A stretch of DNA of 64,000 nt from Paenibacillus sp. HW567 (GCF_000374185.1 NZ_KB910518.1:3732669-3796668); one strand, 5' to 3'; counted from the first letter of the stretch, positions 26,224 through 38,876 are shown. Notes: a model not told the origin generated them from the letters alone. Program-made: numbers and translations.

Positions 26224-27582
26224 TTAGTTGCCGTCCTGATCCGCCTCAGACTCTTCCTCTACAGGTTCTGGAGGCGGTTCCCGGTGAATATTGATTCTTG
26301 TGATCCGCAGGCGGGTAGCTTCTTCTACTTCAAATACAACATTGTCCAGCACCACCCGTTTGCCTTTGGACGGATTGCCCTCCAGCTCCTTGAACAGCCA
26401 GCCGCCGATAGAATCGACTTCTTCATCTTCGATGACTACGCCGGTCAGATCGTTCACATCCTCAATCAACATGCGGCCTTCTACTGAGATGTATTCGCCA
26501 TTGCGTTCCACGCTCGGACGTTCATCCTCGAACTCATCATGCAGATCGCCGACAATTTCCTCAAGGATTTCCTCGGCGGTCAGGAGACCGGCGGTCCCGC
26601 CGTATTCATCCACCACTAAGGTAAGCTGCGCTTTATTCTTCTGCATGAGCCGCAGCGCGTGGCTGATCTCAATGGATTCCGGTACATTCAGGATCGGACG
26701 GACCAGCGAGGCCAGGTCATTCTGCTGCTCCGGCGGCGCGAACAGCAAATCCGTAATATGAATGAAGCCGATAATCCGGTCCTTATCCTCAAAAGCCACC
26801 GGATAGCGGGAATGCTTCGTCTCTGTAATAATCCGCATATTCTCTTCCAGTGAAAGATTGCTGTACAACACATCCATATCTGTACGCGGAAGCATCACTT
26901 CACGGGCCAGCAGATCAGAGAATTCAAAGATGTTGTCCATCAGCTTCATCTCATCCTTGTCAATCACTCCGCTCTTGGCGCTCTGGTTCATAAGGATACG
27001 GATTTCTTCTTCCGAGTGGGCGGCTTCAGCTTCACTTGCCGGCTGCACGCCCACCATCCGCAGCAGCGCATTGGCCGATGCATTCAGCACCCAGATAAAA
27101 GGCAGGAACAGATTATAGAAGAACATCAGCGGCGCTGACAGCAGCAGCGCGGAGCCTTCAGTTTTTTGAATGGCCAGGGACTTTGGCGCAAGCTCACCCA
27201 GCACAATATGTAAAAAGGTTATGATTGAAAAGCCTACAACTACGGATACGGTGGAAATCAGCGTGTGATCGGTAACACCAAGCTGGGACATCAGCGGTTC
27301 CACCAGCAGCTCGGAGATGGCCGGTTCCCCGACCCATCCGAGCCCCAGCGAGGCTAGTGTAATCCCGAACTGGGTAGCTGACAGATACGCATCCAGCTTC
27401 TTGTTGACCTTCAGCGCATATCCGGCCATCTTGTTGCCTTCGGAGACGAGCTGCGTCAGGCGCGACTGCCTCACCTTCACAAGCGAGAATTCCGCTGCAA
27501 CAAAAATGCCGTTCATTAATACGAGCACCAGAACCAGCAAAAGATTGAGCAGCAATCTCCCTACTTCAAATTCCGTATGCAC
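26224..27582 (-). CDS. CNNM/CBS-domain membrane protein (hemolysin C/CorC family)
   Basis: 452 residues. An N-terminal CNNM domain (LLLVLVLVLMNGIFVAAEFSLV, then SATQFGITLASLGLGW and VLGELAPKSLAIQ), a tandem CBS pair (VMLPRTDMDVL to TAEEILEEIVGDLHDEF) and a C-terminal CorC_HlyC domain. Relatives are magnesium efflux or homeostasis proteins; older 'hemolysin' labels are misleading. GTG start with a weak ribosome site. It lies 18 bases after the yfkAB stop and shares its terminator. Confidence 0.93.
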   Translation of the reverse strand: MHTEFEVGRLLLNLLLVLVLVLMNGIFVAAEFSLVKVRQSRLTQLVSEGNKMAGYALKVNKKLDAYLSATQFGITLASLGLGWVGEPAISELLVEPLMSQLGVTDHTLISTVSVVVGFSIITFLHIVLGELAPKSLAIQKTEGSALLLSAPLMFFYNLFLPFIWVLNASANALLRMVGVQPASEAEAAHSEEEIRILMNQSAKSGVIDKDEMKLMDNIFEFSDLLAREVMLPRTDMDVLYSNLSLEENMRIITETKHSRYPVAFEDKDRIIGFIHITDLLFAPPEQQNDLASLVRPILNVPESIEISHALRLMQKNKAQLTLVVDEYGGTAGLLTAEEILEEIVGDLHDEFEDERPSVERNGEYISVEGRMLIEDVNDLTGVVIEDEEVDSIGGWLFKELEGNPSKGKRVVLDNVVFEVEEATRLRITRINIHREPPPEPVEEESEADQDGN

Positions 27583-27600
27583 AATAACAACGCCCCATTT

Positions 27601-28737
27601 CTACAAAGTGATCGCTTTTCTGGATTTGAAATCGACCTTAGGATAATACATATCGGCTACGAGAAGATTCGGTCCGCAGCAGCTTGCTTCATCACAGTGG
27701 CAATTCACCTTCTGGTTCAGCGGATGCTTCATCTGCCATTCGGCAAAGATATCATCCAGCTTGGCGCTGCCAATGTTGCCGAAGGCGGAGATGTCGGCAA
27801 AATCCGTCACAAACACATCGCCTGTGAACAGATTGACATTCACCCGGTTTCTGCCGTCCGGATCATTGCGCAGGGTAACATTCTTCTCGCCGCGCAGTCT
27901 GCGCAGAAGCTGCTGATCCTCCTCCAGAAAGCTGCAGGCGAAGAAAGGAAGGGTGCCGAACAGCATCCACATCTCAGGATCACGCTCGTCAAGCAGAGCG
28001 TCAATCGCCTCTCTCATTTCCTTCAGTGACAGTATCGGCAGCGAGGAAGCAAAGCTCGAAGCATACATCGGATGCACCTCATGCCGTCTGGCCCCCATAT
28101 CCCCGATGAGCTTATGGATTTCCGGCAGCTTCCTATGCGTCCGGTAATTGATCATCGACTCCGCAGAGATCAGCATGCCGTCGCTGCTGAGACGCCGGGA
28201 ATTGTCAAGCATCGTGTCATAAAGCCGGTATGCGGCTTCCTTAGATACCGGATGGCCGCTGTTCGCAAAGCCAACCTCATGGAAGTCATCCCCATTCACA
28301 TAATTGAAAGAGATATGCATAACGTCCAGATACGGAAGCAATTGTTCGTAACGCGCATAAGGCATGGTGAGATTGGAGTTGATCTGCGATCGTACTCCGC
28401 GCTCCCGGGCATATTTCAGCAGCGGCACAATAATATTCTCCACCGTGGAGGCACGGAACATCGGCTCACCGCCCGTAATGCTGATTGTTTGCAGATGTTG
28501 GACTTCTTCCAGCCGGTCCAGCATCTGCTTAAGCGGCAGCATCTCTCCTTCTTTGGCCGTCAGGCTGTCGCCAACTGCGCAGTGCTCACAGCGCATATTG
28601 CACAGATTGGTAACCGTCATCTCCACACTGGTCAGCACATGCCGTCCATGCTTGCGTAGTGAAGTGATCGGGTCCCAAGGATCAAAGCTCGGCGACAGCT
28701 CCTTCATTGGTGTTGATGATGGTTCTAATAGACTCAT
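27601..28737 (-). CDS. yfkAB: YfkAB radical SAM protein with C-terminal CxCxxxxC motif
   Basis: 378 residues. The radical SAM cluster motif is CNMRCEHC (CxxxCxxC), followed by the SAM-binding ITGGEP. The C-terminus has CHCDEASCC, the CxCxxxxC motif that names the YfkAB family, probably a second iron-sulfur site as in SPASM-like domains. The reaction is unknown for the family. The ATG follows AAGGAG. It is co-directional and close to the CNNM gene. Confidence 0.9.
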   Translation of the reverse strand: MSLLEPSSTPMKELSPSFDPWDPITSLRKHGRHVLTSVEMTVTNLCNMRCEHCAVGDSLTAKEGEMLPLKQMLDRLEEVQHLQTISITGGEPMFRASTVENIIVPLLKYARERGVRSQINSNLTMPYARYEQLLPYLDVMHISFNYVNGDDFHEVGFANSGHPVSKEAAYRLYDTMLDNSRRLSSDGMLISAESMINYRTHRKLPEIHKLIGDMGARRHEVHPMYASSFASSLPILSLKEMREAIDALLDERDPEMWMLFGTLPFFACSFLEEDQQLLRRLRGEKNVTLRNDPDGRNRVNVNLFTGDVFVTDFADISAFGNIGSAKLDDIFAEWQMKHPLNQKVNCHCDEASCCGPNLLVADMYYPKVDFKSRKAITL

Positions 28738-28863
28738 TTCCTGATGCTCCTTCGATGCATATTCCTTATTATTAACCCAAAATAATGTAAAAAGAACGGT
28801 AACTTACCCTTTATCATACCACGATTGGGCAAAAAACCCCATTTCAGCAACCGGTTTTAACGC

Positions 28864-28896
28864 AAAAAAAAGCGGGGCTGAAAACGGGGCCCCCGC
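28864..28896 (-). terminator. Terminator after the first HD-GYP gene
   Basis: On the minus strand GCGGGG pairs with CCCCGC, followed by eight T. Confidence 0.8.
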
Positions 28897-28941
28897 AGCC
28901 ATGCGGTTTCCCGTTTCCTTTCCTCGCTGCCTGAGGATGAG

Positions 28942-30045
28942 TCAGGTGGATTGTGCCACAGCCCCATCCTCATCATTCACATCCACAATCACCACAGAAA
29001 GCACACTGGCAAGATCACGCTCAAAGGGAACCACAGGCTCTCCCTCGGGGCCAGTCAATACGCGGACAACGGGTCTGTGGGGCGTAGTAGGGTGAATTTT
29101 GACCACCACGCCGCTCTCCCCCGTGCTGAGCTTTACACTCAGGCCGAGCGGATAGATTGCCACACGGTCTCTGAACAGCTCAAGCTGCTTCTGCTCATAT
29201 AGCGTCCCTGAACCTACATAGAGCGCTTCTACCGCCTGATGCGGAAGCATGGCTTTTTTGTAGACCCGGTTCGATGTCATGGCATCATACGAATCCGCTA
29301 CTCCCAGCCATTTGGCGTACTCATGGATTTGCGGACCGGTCAGCCCGCGCGGATACCCTGAGCCGTCGATGCGTTCGTGATGCTGCAAGGCGCAATGCGC
29401 CGCAAGCAGTGGAACATTAGGCTCCTCTTTGAGAATACGGTAGCCGATTTCGGTATGGGCCTGCATATGACGGAATTCCTCATCGCTGAGCATGCCGGGC
29501 TTTTGGATGATTTTGAGGGGAATCTGCGTTTTGCCGATGTCATGCAGCAGCGCCCCCAGGCCGATAACCTGAAGCTCCTCTCTGCTGTAACCGTAGGCTA
29601 TTCCAAGCACCAGTGTGTACAGGCATACATTCAGAGAGTGAGCATACAGATAGTTGTCCGCCGTGTGCATGTCCATCAGCATGATCATCGGATCTTCCTG
29701 ATTCGCCAAATCATCCAGAATGGATTCCATCACCTTGGAGAACTTCTTGTCCAGATGATAGAAGCCCTTGGTAATGCCCGAAGCCCCGGACATCTGCTGG
29801 AACTCATTCCTGATGACCTTCAGCGCCTGATTGCGCGTCTCATCCTGCAGTATACCGGCAATAACGACATCCTCCGTGATCGAATCCTCTATATAGATAT
29901 AACCGATGCCGATGTTAGCCAGCCGCCTAATCAGGGCATCAGTAAGCTCCACTCCATCTGCGAGCAGAACCAGACCTTCATCATTATATATTTTTTTACC
30001 CAGCTTCATACCCGCCTGAAGCCGGTTCACGGATACTAGACGCAA
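28942..30045 (-). CDS. HD-GYP domain protein, intact catalytic motifs
   Basis: 367 residues, TTG start with AGGAGTGAG upstream. An N-terminal DUF3391-like region (VNRLQAGMKLGKKIYNDEG) precedes the HD-GYP domain: His136, LLHDIGK with His168-Asp169, HTEIGYRIL, QHHERIDGSGYP at about 221-232 and VADSYDAMTS. This set predicts an active cyclic-di-GMP phosphodiesterase. A close relative lacking the HD histidine is encoded at 33.5-34.5 kb. Confidence 0.93.
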   Translation of the reverse strand: MRLVSVNRLQAGMKLGKKIYNDEGLVLLADGVELTDALIRRLANIGIGYIYIEDSITEDVVIAGILQDETRNQALKVIRNEFQQMSGASGITKGFYHLDKKFSKVMESILDDLANQEDPMIMLMDMHTADNYLYAHSLNVCLYTLVLGIAYGYSREELQVIGLGALLHDIGKTQIPLKIIQKPGMLSDEEFRHMQAHTEIGYRILKEEPNVPLLAAHCALQHHERIDGSGYPRGLTGPQIHEYAKWLGVADSYDAMTSNRVYKKAMLPHQAVEALYVGSGTLYEQKQLELFRDRVAIYPLGLSVKLSTGESGVVVKIHPTTPHRPVVRVLTGPEGEPVVPFERDLASVLSVVIVDVNDEDGAVAQST

Positions 30046-30162
30046 CTTGGCTCACTCCTGCCTTTAACGGTAAAATGCTACTCTGCTATTGATCCCCGGG
30101 TGTTACTCAGTGTATATACCGTTACCATGAGCGTTCAGTCAAGAGCTGAGGGGGAGATATTA

Positions 30163-30990
30163 TTAACGCATAATGAACAGCCAGAACACAGCAGCCAAGA
30201 TAAAACGGTAAATCGCGAAATGGGTCGGTCTGATCTTCTGAATCAGCTTAATGAACGCCACCACGACAACATAGGCAACAACAAACGAAATCACGAAGCC
30301 AATAGCGAAATCCCAAATCGTATCTTTTGTAAAATATTGAAAGGAATCAAGCAGCTCATAGCCTGAAGCCGCGCACATGATCGGAATCGCAATGAGGAAC
30401 GAAAAGTCCGCCGAAGCCTTATAGCTGACCCCGCTCAGCATCCCCCCTGAAATCGTGGAGCCGGAACGGGAGAACCCTGGCCACAGCACGGAAATGATCT
30501 GATAGATCCCGATGGCAAGCGCCTGCCCGTAAGATAAATCATCAAGCTCATGGGCAGTGATGCGAATTTTGCGTTTGTTCACCCACTCCGCTACGATCAT
30601 CAGAATCCCGCCGGCGACAAGCGCCCAGAGTACGGTAGTCGCCCCGAAGAGACTCTTAATGAAATCACGGGCGAAAAAAGCCACCGCAAGCGCCGGCACA
30701 ATCCCGAGAATCACATGGATCAGATTCAGTCTATTGGCAGGCATTACTCCGCCTCTAGCTGTGCGGCTGCGGCCGATACCCAGCAAATTAAGCACCCGCT
30801 GGCGGTACACCAGAGCGATAGCGAGAATTGCTCCGAGCTGGATGACAATTTCATAGGTCTTCATGATCGGCGTCTGCTCATCGAAACCCAAAAGCTTGGT
30901 CGTTAAAATCATGTGTCCCGTGGATGATACCGGGATAAATTCAGTTATGCCTTCTACGATTGCCAGTATAATTGCTGTAATTGTATCCAT
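30163..30990 (-). CDS. uppP: Undecaprenyl-diphosphate phosphatase UppP (BacA)
   Basis: 275 residues, polytopic. The two signature regions are present: EGITEFIPVSSTGH at 13-26 and PGFSRSGSTISGG near 170. It dephosphorylates undecaprenyl pyrophosphate to recycle the lipid carrier of cell-wall synthesis, and confers bacitracin tolerance when abundant. The ATG follows AGGAGG. A single-gene unit. Confidence 0.97.
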   Translation of the reverse strand: MDTITAIILAIVEGITEFIPVSSTGHMILTTKLLGFDEQTPIMKTYEIVIQLGAILAIALVYRQRVLNLLGIGRSRTARGGVMPANRLNLIHVILGIVPALAVAFFARDFIKSLFGATTVLWALVAGGILMIVAEWVNKRKIRITAHELDDLSYGQALAIGIYQIISVLWPGFSRSGSTISGGMLSGVSYKASADFSFLIAIPIMCAASGYELLDSFQYFTKDTIWDFAIGFVISFVVAYVVVVAFIKLIQKIRPTHFAIYRFILAAVFWLFIMR

Positions 30991-31068
30991 TTTATCCTCC
31001 TGATCTTGAAAAAATGAAACCTGGTGCAGCTATTGCTCTACCTTGCATATAAAGTGTGACCCTAACGA

Positions 31069-32508
31069 TCAGGTAACCCTGCTCTCCCAGCGGGCAACCC
31101 TACATTCATCGAGACTTCCCGGCCGCTGCAGCTCCATCCGCAGCAGATCCCGCAGAAAGTTAGGCAGCAAAAAAACAGCTTCACTTCCATTAGCAATACT
31201 CTCATACCCGGCCCGAAAAGTGAACATGTCCAACGTCCCGACTTGATAAATGGCATTGTCATCCAGGGGTTCTCCATCGGCAAAAACGGCAATACCGTTA
31301 TCATACGGCATGACCCTTGGATCGTACAGGATTTTTAATCCATCCACAGCAAGGCTGCCGAGCACCTTCCCCCGGAATCCATAGCCGAATATCGCTTTGT
31401 CGTAGAATTCTTCAGTCAGGCTCTGCGCAAGGGCCGTGCGGATATCCTTGCCCCTCAGATTGAGAATGCAAGCGTTGACCGGCGACGGACACAGCGCATG
31501 GAGCATGCCTGAGGTAATGTTGCCCTCCGGCAGAGGTCCAAGCAGTTGCCCGCTGTTGACCAGCGACAGCCTTGTGCCTGTGAACCGCCGGACGGCCTGG
31601 GCCAGCAGATTGCCAAAGGGGGACTCCCCAGCCGTATCAAGCGCAAGCTCACGGCCCGTCATTGCAACGGTCTCTTGGAGAACTTCACGCCCATGAACCA
31701 AATGCAGCGCTGCTGCAGGTGCAATAACGTGTTCGCTAAGCCCGGGATCAACTGCGAGGCATTCACCTTGAGCCAGCCTGAAGGCTTCGCCTGCACCAGC
31801 GCGCTCAAATCTCAGCACTCCGACATACCGTCCGAATTTGCCCGCGCCGCAGACGGCAGTTCCGTTAATCATCTGCGGCGTCTCCAGCATATGATGCGTA
31901 TGTCCGCCCAGAATGGCGTGTACCCCTTCCAGCCGCTCTGCCAGTTGCTGATCCGCCGGAAGTCCCAGATGGGAAAGCACAATCAGCAAATCCACCTGCG
32001 GAGCCAGAAGCTCGCATTGCTCACGAAGCGCAGCTTCCGGGTCCAGCGTTTCCCAGCCGAGCAACGCGTAAAAGGCAGTAAACGCCGCTGTTGCTCCGGT
32101 AACGCCGATCCGGATGCCGTCCCTGTCGAGTATCGCATGGCGCTTCATCCAGCCGGGAGGTTCCCCGGTAGAGCTCTCCAGGATGTTGCAGCATACTACC
32201 GGGCACTGAATGCCCGAATATAGTGCAGATAGAATCTCATGGGGGAAGGTCAGCCCTTCATTGTTGCCGATGGTGACGGCATCATATCCGGTCAGGTTGA
32301 TCATATCAATATTCGCCTGTCCCATCGTGCCTTCAGTCTCTACGGCGGCCCGGTCCATATGATCACCTATATCCATCAGCAGCACAGGTCCTTCTCCGGC
32401 GGCGGTCTTCAGCTTGGCCATTTCTGCGGCAATGGGACTCATCATTTCAAAGTGGCTGTGTATATCATTGGTATGAAGTATGGTGATTTTTTGTGCAGCA
32501 GACTCCAT
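31069..32508 (-). CDS. yunD: YunD-like 5'-nucleotidase-family metallophosphoesterase
   Basis: 479 residues. N-terminal calcineurin-like domain with HTNDIHSHFE, GDHMDR, GNNE, LSHLG and GGHTHH metal-ligand motifs; C-terminal 5'-nucleotidase domain with GNLLAQAVR and LVNSG. There is no signal peptide, unlike UshA, so it is probably cytoplasmic, as for B. subtilis YunD. ATG after GGGAGGGG. The exact nucleotide or sugar-phosphate substrate is not predictable. Confidence 0.88.
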   Translation of the reverse strand: MESAAQKITILHTNDIHSHFEMMSPIAAEMAKLKTAAGEGPVLLMDIGDHMDRAAVETEGTMGQANIDMINLTGYDAVTIGNNEGLTFPHEILSALYSGIQCPVVCCNILESSTGEPPGWMKRHAILDRDGIRIGVTGATAAFTAFYALLGWETLDPEAALREQCELLAPQVDLLIVLSHLGLPADQQLAERLEGVHAILGGHTHHMLETPQMINGTAVCGAGKFGRYVGVLRFERAGAGEAFRLAQGECLAVDPGLSEHVIAPAAALHLVHGREVLQETVAMTGRELALDTAGESPFGNLLAQAVRRFTGTRLSLVNSGQLLGPLPEGNITSGMLHALCPSPVNACILNLRGKDIRTALAQSLTEEFYDKAIFGYGFRGKVLGSLAVDGLKILYDPRVMPYDNGIAVFADGEPLDDNAIYQVGTLDMFTFRAGYESIANGSEAVFLLPNFLRDLLRMELQRPGSLDECRVARWESRVT

Positions 32509-32657
32509 GAGCTATTCCCCTCCCGCCTGAAAATCCGTTTTTATAAGCGGCAGGCTTGTAATCTTACAGTGCCTAGCATAACATTTTCAGGACCATTATG
32601 GTATATTGGAATCATTCTTGAGTCTATTAACTAAGCATATTCCGAGGTGAATCAAGC

Positions 32658-33371
32658 ATGCCTATAATAATCCGTCTGTTCGCCGGTCTGGCCGAAGCTC
32701 TCGGCTCCTCCTCCCTGGCATTCCAGTCCCCTGAGACCCCGCTGACTGCGGGAAGATTAAAGGAGCTGCTCTGCGCATCCTACCCGGACGCCGCCCCGCA
32801 GATCAATGTATCATTAGTAGCTATTGACCATGAGTATGCGCCGGATGACTCCGTTATCTCCGAAGCCGCCGAGGTGGCGCTTATTCCTCCCGTATCCGGG
32901 GGAGAATCGGTCTCCTTAACCGAAGAAACTGCGGACGGCATGTTCTGTATCACCGGGCAGCCCTTGAACGGAGAATCCCTTCTGGATAAAGTGCTGGATG
33001 CTAATCATGGGGCGACACTCCTCTTTGTCGGCACGACAAGAGAGATGACCGGCACTCAGCGTACGACGGCGCTGCATTACGAAGCTTACGTTCCCATGGC
33101 GCTGGCCAAGCTGCAGGAGATCGGCAGTGAAGTCGGTGAGCGGTGGAATGCCCGCTGTGCAATTGCCCACCGTACAGGACTTGTTGGCTTGAAGGAAGCA
33201 AGCGTCATTATAGCCGTATCCGCCGCGCACCGCGACACCTGCTATGAGGCCAGCCGCTATGCCATCGAGAAGCTGAAAGCCTCAGTACCCGTATGGAAAA
33301 AGGACATCGGAGCGTCCGGTGAACAGTGGCTTGGCGCTGATCCTAAAGCGAAAGAATTCCGCCTTCTTTAG
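32658..33371 (+). CDS. Fused molybdopterin synthase, MoaD-MoaE
   Basis: 237 residues. Residues 1-82 are a MoaD ubiquitin-like domain ending PPVSGG (Gly81-Gly82). Residues from about 92 are a full MoaE (FVGTTREMTGTQRT, LHYEAYVPMAL, HRTGLVGLKEASVIIAVSAAHRDTCYEA, VWKKDI). Molybdopterin synthase adds two sulfurs to cyclic pyranopterin monophosphate. MoaD works through a free C-terminal Gly-Gly thiocarboxylate, which here is blocked by the fusion unless it is cut. No other moa gene is in the window. ATG with GAGGTGA upstream. Confidence 0.93.
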   Translation: MPIIIRLFAGLAEALGSSSLAFQSPETPLTAGRLKELLCASYPDAAPQINVSLVAIDHEYAPDDSVISEAAEVALIPPVSGGESVSLTEETADGMFCITGQPLNGESLLDKVLDANHGATLLFVGTTREMTGTQRTTALHYEAYVPMALAKLQEIGSEVGERWNARCAIAHRTGLVGLKEASVIIAVSAAHRDTCYEASRYAIEKLKASVPVWKKDIGASGEQWLGADPKAKEFRLL

Positions 33372-33397
33372 AGTATGCCGCTTAACATTTTTAATCA

Positions 33398-33426
33398 TTG
33401 AATATTTCCGATTTTGTTGCTATGCT
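33398..33426 (+). promoter_or_regulatory. Sigma-A promoter of the second HD-GYP gene
   Basis: TTGAAT, 17 bases, TATGCT, 34 bases before the TTG start. Confidence 0.7.
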
Positions 33427-33459
33427 GGAAAAAATCGTTAAGATAAGGTGGCATATTCA

Positions 33460-34500
33460 TTGAGAGTACACGTTTCAGATCTTAAACCGGGTAATTATCT
33501 GCGAATGGATACCTTTAGCTCCTCAGGGCTGCATGTATTACCCAAAGGATCATTGCTCCAATACGAAGAGATTGCCAAGCTCATGCAGCACGGAGTGGAT
33601 TATGTTGATATCGAAGCTGTCCAGGAAGAGCCTGCTTCATCCAGCAGACCTTCCATTATCGGGGAGGCTGCCGGCAGTTTCGATACCATGATCGAGGGCT
33701 TTGAATCGGTATATATGGAAGCGTTAACTAAGGGAAGCTTCAACCAGTCGGTTGTGGATGATATTCTCCAGCCTTCGCTTCAGTCCTTTGACAAGCATAA
33801 GGATGTGGTTTCGTTACTGCTGCTGCTTGACCGGGAGGACAATTACACCTATAACCATTCCCTGCAGGTGGGCATGCTCTCTTACTACATAGCATCATGG
33901 CTTGGATATTCCAAGAAGGAGTGCTACGAGATCGGCCGGGCCGGGTATCTAATTGACATCGGCAAATGCCGGATTTCTCCTGACATCCTGAGCAAGCCGG
34001 GCAAGCTGACCCCGGAAGAATTCGACGAAGTCAAACTACATACGATTTACGGCTATGAAATTATCCGCAACTCTATGGACGACCCCTATACCGCCCTGGT
34101 CGCGCTTCAGCATCATGAACGCGAGGATGGTTCCGGATATCCCCATCAACTTACCAAAGATGATATTCACCCGTATGCCCAGATTGCCGCTGTAGCGGAC
34201 ATTTACAGTGCAATGACCTCCCACCGGATCTATCAGTCGAAGCAGGAGCTGATCTCTGTGCTGCATGAGATCAACACCCTCAGCTTCGGCAAGCTGAACG
34301 GCAAGCCGGTGCAGGCCTTCATCCAGCATTTAATGCCTAATTTTATCGGCAAACATGTGCTGCTGAGCACTGGCGACATGGGCGTCATTATCATGAACAA
34401 TCCGCTTGACGTCTTCCGTCCGCTTGTGCAGGCCGGAGGCAAATTCCTTGACCTGGCCAAGGAGCGTAAAGTTACGATTGTGGAGATTTATATGGAGTGA
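33460..34500 (+). CDS. HD-GYP-like protein with degenerate HD dyad
   Basis: 346 residues from TTG 33460, placed 8 bases after AAGGTGG; the start then aligns with the other HD-GYP protein (MRVHVSDLKPG versus MRLVSVNRLQAG). An in-frame GTG at 33448 overlaps the ribosome site. The domain keeps NHSLQVGML, HTIYGYEI, QHHEREDGSGYP and VADIYSAMTS, but the canonical LHDIGK reads LIDIGK: the metal-binding His is Ile165 (codon ATT). Loss of this residue predicts impaired phosphodiesterase activity, so a binding or scaffold role is likely. A single-gene unit with its own promoter. Confidence 0.9.
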   Translation: MRVHVSDLKPGNYLRMDTFSSSGLHVLPKGSLLQYEEIAKLMQHGVDYVDIEAVQEEPASSSRPSIIGEAAGSFDTMIEGFESVYMEALTKGSFNQSVVDDILQPSLQSFDKHKDVVSLLLLLDREDNYTYNHSLQVGMLSYYIASWLGYSKKECYEIGRAGYLIDIGKCRISPDILSKPGKLTPEEFDEVKLHTIYGYEIIRNSMDDPYTALVALQHHEREDGSGYPHQLTKDDIHPYAQIAAVADIYSAMTSHRIYQSKQELISVLHEINTLSFGKLNGKPVQAFIQHLMPNFIGKHVLLSTGDMGVIIMNNPLDVFRPLVQAGGKFLDLAKERKVTIVEIYME

Positions 34501-34518
34501 TTTTCGATCCCTCCCAAA

Positions 34519-35009
34519 CCCTCCCTTAGCCAAGGGAGGGCCCCAAGGGTTCCACCCTCTGGACACCCGGAAGCTTGGCGGAAATCTGCGGCTGTGGTGG
34601 ACGGAAGGAAGGCTGAGTGTGATGCCCGCCTTGAAGCTCCCTGCTTTGCTTCGCAAAGGGCGGGAGCTTCAAAGCTTTACTGCGCAGTTGGCCCCGGGAG
34701 TTCCTCCACGGGGCTAAGCGTTTGCGGGATCGCCTACTTGTAGGCATGAGTCGCGAACGTGTATCCAATCTTTCAACCTCAGTATTACCCGCAAGCAAAC
34801 AGGAGGTTCCCTCGCCGGAGACGGCATTGGGAACCTCCTGTTCTTTTCGCGCAATGTTTCTGCGCCTATTTGTAGGTCATGACGCATTCTATCCTGAAAT
34901 AACGATGTCCGAACAGAGGACATTGTTATGGAAGCCTCGAATTTGGCGAAGCCAAATTGAGGGACCTGCTATGACACTTCATCGTCTGAAGTGCCGCGAA
35001 CGAGCGGCA
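34519..35009. repeat. Hairpin-dense intergenic block
   Basis: No supportable gene. Consecutive inverted repeats: 34519-34540 (9 bp), 34631-34672 (11 bp outer stem), 34691-34714 (GCCCCG/CGGGGC), 34732-34745 (GCCTAC/GTAGGC), 34800-34840 (12 bp), 34901-34927 (10 bp with a G-T pair), 34940-34958 (AATTTGGC/GCCAAATT), 34975-34993 (CACTTC/GAAGTG) and 34992-35009 (TGCCGC/GCGGCA). A GCCTA-TTGTAGG element occurs twice, near 34732 and 34865. This density suggests REP-like or mobile palindromic repeats, or a structured RNA. Confidence 0.7.
34800..34840 (+). terminator. Terminator-like hairpin
   Basis: A perfect 12-bp stem (CAGGAGGTTCCC with its complement) followed by TTCTTTT. It is 300 bases after the HD-GYP stop, so it may end that transcript or an unannotated RNA. 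Confidence 0.5.
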
Positions 35010-35015
35010 TGGCTG

Positions 35016-35201
35016 TCTATTGCACTTTATACATCAGATGCCCCCTAAATCCTCCGGAAAACGCACTCTATTGCACTCTGTGCAGCAGAATTCAGCGGAA
35101 GCGTGCTTCTGATCAGAGAATCCAGAAATCTACTGCATGAAATACAGCAGATTGCAGCTTACCGAAGAACGCTGAGCATTCTGTTGCAGAAAGTGCAATC
35201 A
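35016..35201. repeat. TGCA-type intergenic repeat array, first cluster
   Basis: Four degenerate units near 35016, 35068, 35128 and 35179, spaced 51-60 bases, each around a TGCA-5-TGCA-like core (for example CTGCATGAAATACAGCAG). The same element recurs at 40.63-40.81 kb and 44.56-44.74 kb. The rest of the gap up to 35333 shows nothing I can name. Confidence 0.65.
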
Positions 35202-35333
35202 CCCCAACAGAGCCCTACAGCAGGGCTGACATATACGCTGCAAATTTCAAGCTCAGCGACATAATTGTAATAACAAGAGCCTGCCCAATCACCTGTCTGA
35301 GCACAACAGCCTAGCCTAGTCTACAGGCTATTC

Positions 35334-38760
<3,427 letters not shown>

Positions 38761-38785
38761 TTATCCTCATATCCACCGCAAACAA

Positions 38786-38850
38786 GAAAAACCTGAACTC
38801 ACAGCAAAAAGGAAACGTCAGCGCGCGCCCATTTTGCCATCAGTTCAGGT
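38786..38850 (-). terminator. Conditional terminator in the bglP leader
   Basis: On the minus strand ACCTGAACT-type arms pair and are followed by TTTTT. The 5' arm is shared with the RAT, so the two structures are mutually exclusive. Confidence 0.85.
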
Positions 38851-38876
38851 TTTGCCTGCATTACCAGTAACACCCT
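38847..38876 (-). promoter_or_regulatory. RAT antiterminator target, bglP leader
   Basis: The minus strand reads GTGTTACTGGTAATGCAGGC followed by AAAACCT, a close match to the LicT/BglG-type RAT. LicT binding here would prevent the overlapping terminator hairpin. Confidence 0.88.

Noticed and set aside
26032..26487. Plus-strand ORF starting in the cre-like region
   Set aside because: It runs through the terminator of the CNNM gene and antisense to it; no ribosome site.
34519..35201. CRISPR array
   Set aside because: The repeats are palindromes of differing sequence without constant direct repeats or uniform unique spacers, and no cas genes are present.
35200..35333. Terminator for the GH1 gene (AGCCT/AGGCT arms)
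   Set aside because: The arms are short and no T-run follows on the minus strand.
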